NCBI GenBank assembly: GCA_001584585.1
Contig: LSYV01000080.1
Coordinates: 267,014 to 331,013, forward strand
Origin: Gonium pectorale
Taxonomy: Eukaryota; Chlorophyta; Chlorophyceae; Chlamydomonadales; Volvocaceae
Reading direction: 5' to 3'
DNA: 64,000 nt
A program made the position numbers and the translations under genes. Positions 24,288 to 34,456 of this stretch are shown piece by piece. Below the pieces are notes generated by a model. The model saw nothing but the letters and a program-made list of their open reading frames with translations. It had not been told where the DNA came from and ran no database searches. How positions within the stretch are numbered: position 1 is the stretch's first letter; the number at the start of each line of letters is the position of its first letter.

Positions 24288-24473
24288 TGTCGTGTGCTAC
24301 CGCTGGCACCGGCAGATCTTGGTACCACCGTCCCCCGCATCATGTGGGGGCTGCGCCACACCTGTACGGCAGCGTGCGCCTCAGGGGCGTGTGCCGGTCC
24401 GCCATATATGCGGGCGGATCCGGCGTTTCCCATCTTGCAAGCATACCTTTGCCGGTTGGAAGAATGGGGATGG
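24288..24473 (+). repeat. 186-bp direct repeat, copy 2
   Basis: Second copy of the unit at 23920-24105. Sequence diverges abruptly on both sides of the shared block. The 182 bp between the copies contains the tRNA-like hairpin and a G-run near 24225. Confidence 0.9.
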
Positions 24474-24519
24474 GTTCGCGCTGCCAGCTGCGTTGCCAGT
24501 TGTGCGAAGGTACCACCTC

Positions 24520-24547
24520 GCCTCTCCGCCTGTAACCTTTCCACAGA
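24520..24547 (-). repeat. 28-bp dispersed motif, copy 3 (inverted)
   Basis: Reverse complement of the motif at 10861-10888 and 15074-15101. It begins about 47 bp after the end of the second 186-bp repeat copy. Confidence 0.7.
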
Positions 24548-26365
24548 AAAAAACACACGTCCACATCAGTCCTGTCCCGCCCATCGCCGGGACGCCCGTT
24601 GCAGCGGGGCCGTCCCATTGACCTTCCTCCCGGACTTCCCCATTCGTGTGAGGCCGATCCCGCAGCGGGCGGGCGTGCTGGAAACCGCCTCACGGGGATC
24701 ACGATTTAAGACGTTGGGGCACCGCCCCGCAGCGTGCCAGTATCAGCTGTCGTCACGTCCGCAATGGGAGCCCGCGGTCACTGCGCCCACTTTCGAAGGG
24801 TGACCGTTTTGGTTCCAGCATACGCTTGCCCGGGCAACAGTTTGGCAAGGCCAGCAAGGCGAATCAACGGCAGTTGGGTGCCGCAATGCGCAAGTTCCGT
24901 AGCCATGTACGCGGGAGTTCATCTCAGCACTAGTCCGACGTTCTGTAAAGAGACCGCCCATGTTGTGAGCCTGTGGCTCATCAGATCTTATGGAACTTTC
25001 ATTGTGTCAACAGCCTGCCATCTGCCCATACACCCGCGCAGCGGAACTGCCTGATTGCCCTCCCCGGCGACGGCATGCCTAAGCTTGTGGCGGTGTGGAG
25101 GCTGCGGACACTGCACCTGAGGACGAGAGGGCGGTCGCAGAGCAGGGCTTGCCGCCTCTGCCCGTGGAGACCTCCATTTGCGCCTTGACACCTTGACGCC
25201 TTACCCGCCGCGGGCCGGGAGGTGACGGTTCTGGCTGCAACAGGGACTGATACATTACACATAGGTGACGGTGCGTATTATGTTAAGGCGGGTTAGTGAG
25301 GTGCTTGTTGCGGAAGGGATGGGCGGCAACTTCGGCGTGAGTAGCCTCAGGATACCACAGAGATGCCGTGACTCTGGGCGCGACTTGATGAAGTTTGGCT
25401 TAGGTTGGCAGCATGCCCCTATACACCTTCAGCAATGTCCTCGGAAATGGCAGCCAGTTCATAGCGCAGCGTGGCAGGTAAAAGTGGAGGACGTGCGGCC
25501 CTGCGCATGCCCGAGTGGGCTTGAGCTGCGGGCGGACAAACGCCTGCTCTGCGGCGTTGCCGGTTGTGCGTGCTATCTGCGTGGCTATTTGCGTGGCTCA
25601 TACAGCTGTACGCGCGTGACGAGGAAGGCACAGGCTTGAGGGCGCCGTTGGGAGGCCGCCGCAGGTATCCGTACCCCTCAAGCGCCGCGTTGTGACTGGC
25701 TACGCACTTAAGCAAAGGAGGCACGCCAGCGCTCCAGTACGCGCTTGGCGAAACCGTGAAACCGCGCTGTATAACGTGGTATAACGAGCGGGAAGGACTG
25801 GCGGCGTGCGGTGACAAAGCGCTTGCGCTGCCGTCGACAATTTAAGGCTAGGGGCTGTCGTCGTGAGGTGCCCCGACGGCACTGCCGGGTACACCCGTAC
25901 TTTTGACGCGGAACAGCATTTGAGCCAAACCATGCACAAGTGCCACCCCTTCAGGGGTTTCTTTCTAGTATCGCAACCTGCGCGCGCAGGTCCTGACAGG
26001 CGGACGTTGCGAGGGGCGAGGGGGGGCACACCTTGATGCAGGCGACCCTCACGGCCCCTGTCGCTCCAGGCGAACAGCCCGCGCCAAGAAGCGGGTGCCT
26101 TGCGAATGCTGAAGTACTTGACGGGCTCTCAGATAACGCTTCGTGTCCATGATGATGATGATGATTCTGGTTATCGTTTTTTGAAAGATGGGCACCCATC
26201 TGATGACCCGCGGGTCGTCGCGGGGGTCGGCCTAGTCAGCCTGACTTTTGCCTTTCGACGCAGGGCCCCCGCTCACCCGGGATCGTGAATACATATTGTT
26301 AAGTTTATACTGCGCGTGAGATTGTCTAACGCTCCTGTACTATTCAGATCTGAGCTCGCCCTCTC

Positions 26366-28517
26366 ATGTTTGGCAGGACGCATTATCCCCCGCAACCCAT
26401 TCACGAAAGAGTCCAGGTTCCCTCTCGTTCTCCAGAAGAACGCCGTGGACGCTCATCCGCGAACGACGCACCGAGCACTGAGGGTGGTCGCGGCAGTCGC
26501 TCCAAGCCTATTCGAACTCTCTGGCCAAAGGAGATTGACTCGGGCTCTGACGAAGGTCCCCATCAGCAAGCCGCGGGACCCCAGCCGGACCATTTAGTCG
26601 ACGCACGCTTAGTCGGCCCAGCTTCGCACGCTCGACAGCGGAGCCTCACAAGAGGACCGAACAGCAGCGCAGCAGGGGCGGAGTCGCACGCAGCGGCAGC
26701 TTTCGGCATGTCGAGCCGACCAGGCCTTCCCCTGTCATCGAGCAGCGGCCCCGGGCCCTCGCTGCGGCAGTACCACTCGCCGATGCGGAAGTGGGTTTGG
26801 GCGGCATTCGCTGTCAATGTGGCGCTCGCGTCCATCTTCGCGGCCCTCTGCGCTTCGTCATACAAGGTGAGTGCGCTTCGTGAGTGCTGGCCTGAACGAT
26901 GCCAAGCTCCAAAAGAACGCTAGGGGCTACCTATACAAGCGCATCTGTGAGAAGGACCTGCGCCTGCGGTTCTGGGACCCGGCGGAAATTGAGGGGGAGG
27001 CGCGCCCCAGCAACGGGCGTTTTCCACATTCGCACGTGCCCCCGTGCGCTGGAGGGTCGTCCTGGGGCGGGGAGGACACGGTCCTGCGGAGCGTCCGCGT
27101 TCCGGCACTTGGGCTCAGGCTCGGACGACAGTCACGCATGCATTTGCGAAAGAGGCAAACGTCGCAGCTGCGGCCCCGCTCATGGGTTGCATCTCACAAC
27201 AGCATGCTCGTCTCCCGAATGATTGTTGTGAGTCTGCGAACGTGGGGAGCGCCCGGATACCTGATAGGGCAACGCGGTTGGTGCCTGCTCTGCCGACTGA
27301 CCTCGTATGCTATGTCACGCCCCGTCCCAATCCGCAGGCCTTCACAGCTGCCATCGAGCAGCTCAACCGAGGCGAACCTCCGGACTTCCCAGCTGGCAGC
27401 CGGCAGAGCGACTGGTGAGCGGTGGAGCGGAAGCCTTGCACCATCCCTCGTTTGCGTGTTGTTGGGTGCACGCGCCTTGTCTTTTACACATGCTTGTGAT
27501 AGTGTGCATGGTGCAGATTTCGTGCAGTCGTAACGAGCGCACAGTCAGTACGATAGGCTTGGTAAACCGAGCAAGCGACGTTTCGATCGGCGGTCCAGCT
27601 TGGGTGCCGGGCTGCCGTAACTGCACCTGTCATACCCGCTTCATCATTTCGCCTCCTTGTCCCTTGTGCCGCTGCAGGGAGCAGCTCTTTGCCGCAGCGG
27701 CCATAAGCGCGGCTTTTGCAGTCGCCCTGACGGTGCTCTTTCATGTAAGCCGGGCTACGGGCTGGTGTTGACGAAAGAGACTCGTGCATAGCTGCTGGGC
27801 CCATTGCTCGAGCTGGGGCCCTCGGTTATTCTATACGGCAACTGATGGCCTCATGCGGTGCTTACGGGACTCAAGATAGGCGCACAGCGATGCGTAATGG
27901 GTAGCTGCTGGGACAACCCGTGGTGGCGCTGGGTCCGGGTCGTCAAACCGTGTGGCCCTGAATGCAGCCGATCGCTTTCTGTACCGCAGGCGTGCGCCCT
28001 GGCACTCCTCCTGTGCTCATTCAAGTCCCTCGCGGACCCCAACCGCCGCTTCGGCCGAGCGTTTGTGATGTCCGCCGCGCTCTGCATCGGACTGCACGTG
28101 CTCAACATCGCCTTGCAGGTACTGTATGGTTGTACGATCGTGCAGACTGTCGTGAGCGGCGAGGCATGCCTTGCTGTTCGACAAGCCGTGGGCTAGGACA
28201 ATATTAATGCTACCACTAAAGTTCGTGAGGGCAGAAGGCTGCACGCACGTGAGGGCCCCGCCTGCTATCACGTGCCTGCCATTGTGCCCTTTCCGCCCCC
28301 TGCGCAGTTCCGCGGGTATGGGCCGACGCTGGCAACGTGGCACCACATGTACAAAGCGCCCTTTAACACCACGCTTCTCAACACGACCGTGGTGTTTGGC
28401 CTCCTGAGCTTCCTTAACTACACGCTGCTGGCTGGGCTACTTGCCTTCTGGCAAGACCCCGTGGACGTCTACCTCCTGGATCGGCGGGAGATGTCTCCGG
28501 CGGGAGTACAGATATGA
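26366..28517 (+). CDS. Four-helix membrane protein of unknown function
   Basis: Five exons in phase: 26366-26866, 27338-27414, 27678-27744, 27990-28118 and 28308-28517, giving 327 residues. The first ~135 residues are polar and disordered-looking (Arg, Ser, Pro, Glu). Four hydrophobic segments follow: KWVWAAFAVNVALASIFAALC, LFAAAAISAAFAVALTVLF, FVMSAALCIGLHVLNIAL and VVFGLLSFLNYTLLAGLLAF. The connecting loops are short and polar, and the C-terminus is cytosol-like and acidic (DPVDVYLLDRREMSPAGVQI). The four-helix plan resembles tetraspan or MARVEL-type proteins, but no defining motif such as CCG is seen, so no family is claimed. The ATG at 26366 is the first in the long open first exon; an upstream exon cannot be excluded. 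Confidence 0.7.
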
Positions 28518-29166
28518 GCCGGCGTGTGGGCCAGGCAGTGCTGGGGTTGCTAAGAGTGGCATGGACGCTTTCAGAAACGGAACAAGGGTACACTGGGGCT
28601 GAGACTAAAGCAGAGATGACGCGACGCTGGAAAGCTACGGCTATTGTGTTGCCTGACGAACGTTGGTTGGCATGTCGCTGTCCCGCGGGTCCCTTTCATA
28701 ACACCCGGGCGTCCTGGATAAACAATGTCACCGATGAATACTGCAGGCATATATTGCTCAAGAGCAGCAACCACAGCATACACGACGTACGCCTTGACCG
28801 ATTCGAAAACTCTCCTGACTGCCTAACCGAGGATATGGCACTTAATACTTGCGCGCGTGCGAATGACATGGCCTTTTGGATTATAGCGTAGGCTACATGT
28901 GTGACCACACTAAGCGAGCTGTCGCTTGACTTGCTTCCCTTCCCTCATGGGCAGGACATTTACAAACACAGGCGCAGTTGAATCTTCAATAATGCGATAT
29001 GTGTGAGCGCTCGTTGCTGCAAAGTGCACGGTTCTAGGCACAAGGCTATACGCGCTAGCACGAATATCGAGGCAGCGCATCCTGGTTGCATTAAAGATAC
29101 CAAGTTTCAGAGTTTGGAATCTGAGGTTGAAGGGTCACCCTGGCCATACCGCCTGTCAGCAGCAGA
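28518..29166. other. Intergenic region
   Basis: About 650 bp between two tandem plus-strand genes. An open frame (28514-28891) overlaps the stop of the upstream gene but shows no splice context or recognisable motif. Nothing else can be supported. Confidence 0.4.
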
Positions 29167-30872
29167 ATGCTGAAAGCAGCCCTCGACCTCGCTGACCACG
29201 ATGTAGTGGAGGAAGATACAGAACTAGTAGTAGGTCCGCACAGTGAGGCTTTGAAGGTTGCGGCGAAGCTCGGTGGCGAAAGTTTCAAGGTGGGTGTCAG
29301 GGTTTGTGCGTGCCCCTGCTGCGGAGCAGGAATGCAGAGCGCAAAGGCCTTCAACTGCAAAGAGGGGCTCGGTTTAAATAAGATTGGCATCCGCGGTAGG
29401 TCCAAGAGGAAAACGGATGTAAAGCTCCGTGGAGAACTGGTGGTATCGGGTGCTGCGCCTTGATGAGGAGCAGATGCACATAGAACCTAACGCTGCCAGT
29501 ACCTTGACAGGGCTATGACTATGCATGCTTCGAATGCTGCTTGATGAAAATTCTCCGCCCCTCCCTCCAGAGCACGCATACAGCACCTGCCGGGTCGCAA
29601 GTGCTAAGGCCGCCGACACCCAGCGCCACGGCAGGGCCGCCGCCTTTTCCGCGGCAGCCGCCCGGGGTCTACTCCGGAGGCATCATCGCCACGGCCGCAA
29701 CAAACGCGCGCCCCAACCCGGCTCCCCTGCGTGCAGCGCGTGCGAGCGCCCCCAGCGGCACCAGCACAGTAACCTCCGGGCCGGTAGCTACTGCCACGGA
29801 CAGCGGTGTCCTTTCCCGCATTGAGGGAGACATCCTGGGAGGTGGCGCCGATAGCAGCGACGCCAGCACCACGCCCACACCGACGCACCGGCAGCCGAGC
29901 CTGCGCAGGCGTGACAGCGCCTCCGGACCGACTAGCATCTCACTGCATGTCACCGCCGGGCCAGCACCCGCAGCGCCCCCGTCCCAGAAGGCGAATCCGG
30001 CTGACGGCAGCTCCAACGGCCCGGCACAAGACGGTCTCAGCGCCAGTAGCGGGCCAGCTCGCCGCGCAAGTGCCAGCGGTGCGGTTGGCGGCGGGAGCGG
30101 AACCTCCGCTGCCGGCGGCGGTGTAATGCCGGGCCTCGACATTGAGCCGGAGCGCAGGACACAGATGCTGCGCGGCCGGAGCTTTAACAGTGCCCAGGCC
30201 TCGGCGGCGCCGGATGCTGTCACTGTGGTCACCGTGCAGCCCAAGGGCGCTCCGAAGCCGCCCTCGTCCAGCGGGGAGCTTCGGCCGCCCTCCGCCTCAA
30301 GCGTCATCGACCCCAGTAGCAGCCTGGCGCGCGTGCCCTCGTCATCGGGCGTCGCTGCTGCGACGCAGACGGGTGACAGCGGCGGCCTGACGCGGCGGCC
30401 TTCGTGGTCGATACATGGCAACGTCATTGCTCCCGAACCATCAGCAGGAAACAGCCAAATCAACAGTTCCAGCGCGAACGGCCGCGGTCTGACGCGGCGG
30501 CCCTCGTGGTCCATACATGGCAACGCCATTGCCCCGGAGCCGTCGGCAGGGAATGCGCCCAGCATCAACAACAACAACAGCGGCGAGCGGCCCTCCAGCC
30601 GCGGCCGTCTCCGGTCTTTCTTCTCTCGACAGCCGTCCCAACGCAAGTCCGAGGGTGGGCTGCTTGATCAGCCCCTGGTCGGCGCACTGGAGAAGCGCAG
30701 GAGCCACCAGGGCCAGAGCATCCTTGACGGGGCATTTGAGGACGGGGAAGAGCGTCATGCAGCGGCTTCAGTTGGCGGGGCCCGGCCGCCCAGTGGCCTG
30801 CTCAAGCGCACGGCAAGCGCGTTGCTGTCGTGGGCGCGACGCGGTGACGAGGTTGTGCCGGCGGAGCCCTGA
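29167..30872 (+). CDS. Low-complexity Ser/Pro/Ala-rich protein with a duplicated module
   Basis: Two exons, 29167-29289 and 29571-30872, join in phase 0 and give about 474 residues. The first exon is acidic (MLKAALDLADHDVVEEDTELVVG). The second is dominated by Ala, Ser, Pro, Thr and Gly. A ~23-residue module with core LTRRPSWSIHGN and IAPEPSAGN occurs twice (codons near 30383-30451 and 30480-30551). The two copies differ mostly at silent or conservative positions, which argues for translation. The basic C-terminal part contains RSFFSRQPSQRKS and LLKRTASALLSWARR. The RRPSWS cores look like basophilic kinase sites. No known domain is recognised. Splicing from further upstream exons is possible, because a CAG sits just 5' of the chosen ATG. 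Confidence 0.6.
30390..30551 (+). repeat. Coding tandem module (RRPSWSIHGN ... APEPSAGN), two copies
   Basis: Two ~70-bp units inside the low-complexity gene encode nearly the same peptide, separated by a short Asn/Ser-rich spacer. Confidence 0.75.
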
Positions 30873-32229
30873 GCGGTGCGGCGGAAGTGACGAGGGGCAA
30901 AAGCTGATAGGTAATGGGAGAGGGCGGCGACTTACGCGGCAGCGTCGCGGTAACAAAAAGCCAGGTGGCGGAAGTAGTGGACACACGTGGAGGGCGCACC
31001 GAAACGTGTTCGGGTGCGCCTCATACTGTGTTTTACGTTTGCGTGACGGAGTACAGGAAACATGTCTCTAAGATGCCTCATATTGTGTGTTGAAAAGGAA
31101 CAACGCATACGACGAGCGTATATTGCGTGTGCCTGAGTTGTAGAACTTTGGCTTGTTTCTACTTATGACTCAAGCTTTCCGGCATCTACTTGCTGACATG
31201 ACCGTGCCGTTACGATGTGCGCTAGAGGAGCATGTCTACTTTGCGCGATTGACTACTCTTTTTCCGTGTGCCTGACATGTTGGCGAGACCCTTCGTGACG
31301 GAATCACTTCCGTTGGGGCTTGTGTGTACATACGTGGAATGGTCCATTCCAATGGACTATGTTCCACCACTTACAAGGCTATTGCAGGACCTTCGCTCGC
31401 ATCGGATGGGTACTGCGAATTTCTCGCTGCATGGTGGCATATATGGGTTTGAGCTGCTGGTGGACGTTTCGCTGCATAATGGTGCATGAATAGCGTTGCC
31501 GTACCAGGGAGACGGCGTTATGATCATGTTACATTGATTACCATAACCATAATTGTATCCCTGCAAGTCCGATGCAATCCTCTTCCGCCCCTCGCTCAAG
31601 GGATCAAACGCACGAGTAAAACACGGCTTCTGTCACCAGTACCGTTGCCACAGCATGCACTCCCGTCACGTTCACCATCCTTCGTAAAACCACCAAACTT
31701 TCTATACGAGACCCAACGTCTGACTTGCAGAATCATGTGTGAAGCGCCTGAACTCAATCAGCAACAAAGGCTTCACGTCGCTCTATGAGCGGTCCCCGGT
31801 TAGAACGAGGTAATTAGTATGAAACGCTCATTCGACCCGGAAAGTTTTGAAACATGATGGCCAGTAGACATGTATCAAAATCATATCAAACGCCACTTCA
31901 GCCTTGATGCTCCGCACCGCCGCAGACGGATGCAAAATGGCGTCGCATGCCGACGTTTTTGTGGCGCATGGAGTCGCGTCGGGCTGGTACACAGGCAATG
32001 TTAACCCTCCCCCTGGCGTGCCTTCAGCGCCGCGTCCGCTCAGACGATTCCGAAGGTTCACCCTAACCAGTGAGGCGGCCACGCCCTCTCACCCAGCCAG
32101 CGGCGTCATAGCAGCGAGCACTGCTGACAGCAGCGCCTGGAACCAGCGCACGCTCACCCCGGAAGTCCCAAAAATACCGTAACCTGCTAGCATGCTGCCC
32201 GAAGGCGCACGTCCTATTCTACCGCCCGC
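30873..32229. other. Intergenic region between convergent genes
   Basis: The plus-strand low-complexity gene and minus-strand HCF106 converge here. About 31101-31120 repeats the CGCATACGACGAGCGTA core seen at 6671. No supported gene. Confidence 0.4.
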
Positions 32230-33806
32230 TCATTGCCGCTTATCGGCGCCAGCCGTACGCCTGCGCGCCAGCTCCGCCTCCAGCTCCTCCATGCTCATGG
32301 ATGCAATGTCCTGTGGTTGGTCAGACCGACGCACCAACGAAGGCAGGATCAGCTACAGCCAGTCTTGGCGGACTTATTCCGGTTGATTGCGGCATGCATG
32401 TTACCGAGGGAGGCAGTCGTGCTGCATTGCCGTACCTTCACGGCCGCAGGCGCTGCAGCTGCAACGGGTGGGACAGGAGGGGCAGGGGCGGCGACTGCTG
32501 CCGGAGCCTCAGGCGCGGCTGCGGGTGCCGACGACGTCGCGGCCCCCCAGGCCATCTGCGCAGAAGCTGCCCGCTTGGCCTCGATCTCCGGGTCCATGAC
32601 CTTCGCCATGACGTCTGGCACCGGGCCAGCCGGACCTGAATGCAGCCGCATAGAGGACCACCACAGTGGAAAAAGTATTAGAAGCGTTGTAAGCTAGCTA
32701 CCATTTGGCGTCCAAGGACACGCGGCGGCGGGCAGGCAGGTGCGTGCCGTGCCAACACCAAGGTGCAGCGGCACTGCGCCACGGAAACAACTGCGCCAAC
32801 CAACAAGACCACTTGCACCATGTTCCTCCAGAATGTCCGCTCTGACCGTTTCAGCGCGTAGCATAACCCCATGCGCACCAGCCCTCGCCCGACCTTACCC
32901 GGGTTGAGGTCGGCATCCAGCGAGGATGCAGCCCGTGGCGTGGGCCGCGCGGCGTCCCGCAGCTCATCAATTCCGAGCTCTTTCTCCAGGGTGCCCTTAA
33001 GCTCCTGCGATACCTGTACCACCTCCTTGATGGTAGGCTGGAACGCCCGCAGAGCGGAGCCCAGGCTGCGAGCGGCCTGCATGGGACGGCGACACACGAG
33101 GCACATGAGAGGGCACCCATGGTCGGTGTTCAACGCCCCGAACACAGCGGCAACCGCGCAGGATTAGGCGTCACGCACTCAGCCGTCTATTCAATGGAGC
33201 CTTCAGCGAAGAGTGCAGCTCGTGGGCACAGTCCGTCGCCTATGAGGCGGCAGCACAGCTGCTGCACGTCCCACACCCGTCCCGTACTTGGCCCACGCTG
33301 GACGCCACGCGGCTTCCACCCAGGAGGAAATACTCACGTCTGCAAGGCCCTTCGGGCCGAACACCACGAGCGCGACTACAGCTACCAGGATGGCCTCGGG
33401 GGCGCCCACGCCCAGGAACGACATCTGGACGGGCTGCAAGGAGCCCACCGGGCACGGTTAGTGGGGGTTGCTTGGTGGCCCTCGACCCACATCACGTCGC
33501 GTAACCTACCTTCCGCGCGGCAGCGGAACCCTGTGCCACCATGGAAGCGCGACCTGCGTGCCAGGGCCCCCAGCTCACATTGAGATCTCCAGCTGTGCGC
33601 GTCCAATTGCGACCCTAGAATTAGAAGACAAGCCCACAAGCCCCACCCTTGGCCGGCAGGAGCAGCTTGACACCATTGTAGCTGCTTAGCTGGTTCGGGT
33701 TGAATCGCGCTAGCTGCTTGAGCAGAGACGCAGCAGATGCCGCTTTGCGTGGGTGGGCGCTGGCGCAGCGCGCAGCAGCCGAGGCTCGCAGCGCCGTGCA
33801 CGACAT
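32230..33806 (-). CDS. HCF106: Thylakoid Tat translocase subunit Hcf106 (TatB-like)
   Basis: Six exons in transcript order: 33806-33647, 33553-33510 (a 44-nt exon), 33433-33338, 33076-32899, 32635-32436 and 32310-32230. All are in phase, giving 252 residues. An Ala/Ser/Arg-rich transit peptide begins [21 protein letters not shown]. The TatA/B core is GVGAPEAILVAVVALVVFGPKGLAD (~76-100), with the glutamate early in the helix and the FGPKGL hinge. The amphipathic segment AARSLGSALRAFQPTIKEV and an acidic region (ELKGTLEKELGIDEL) follow, as in plant Hcf106. An Ala/Pro-rich spacer leads to a C-terminal coil, MSMEELEAELARRR. Hcf106 forms the twin-arginine receptor complex with cpTatC in the thylakoid membrane. 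Acidic residues after the FQPTIKE helix and overall length favour Hcf106 over Tha4/TatA. Confidence 0.93.
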
Positions 33807-34456
33807 CCTGTATCCCGCTCCTATCTAAACGACAATAGAGCAACTATACAAGCGGCGACAAGAATTAGAGCGGGCCGTCCACAGGGCTCTTCTGTTTTTC
33901 GTACTTCTTTCGCTGCGATGGAGCTGATGCCTCTCACGTCTCCTCTTACTTGCACTCAATAACATAATGAAACATGCGTCGAGGCAGCAATAAACACTAG
34001 GCTGAGTCAACGCGCGGTGCCAAGTGCAAGGCCGCGTGCCTGAAGCGCATGGCCGGCGGACTGGAGGGCGTCGATGAGCATCTCGATGAACACGGAAACC
34101 TGTGAGTGCAGTTGTCGCAACACCTGACACGACGATGCTTATGTTCGCGCGGCTCCCCGGGTCCCGACTGCACGCAGGGGTGGCTTTCTGTTGACTCTGA
34201 GCTGCAGCAGGGAGGGTGGCCGGGTCCAATGGTCAGAGGCTGGCCGTAGCGGCCTGGCCATCGTGCGCCGGTGCCTGTATGTGCAGGACGCGTGCAGAGC
34301 ATGGGAGGGCCCAGGTGGGCCAGGGCAGGGACTTGCGGGCCCTATGCAAGGCGCACATGCGCGCGCGTTGATGTTTGGGTCAGCCACGGGACGTGTATTA
34401 GCTGACTCAAACACTTTCAATGCAATAGCACAAATGATTTTTTTATCCCGATGCAG

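Larger units (their letters stand above)
21891..26365. other. Repeat-rich intergenic region without a supported gene
   Basis: This 4.5-kb stretch lies between divergent gene starts. It contains element fragments (22684-22885), the two 186-bp direct repeats with a tRNA-like hairpin between them (23920-24473), an inverted 28-bp motif (24520-24547) and a short GAT repeat near 26146-26164. Several open frames exist (for example 22176-22610 and 25265-25639), but none has splice context or recognisable motifs. Confidence 0.5.
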
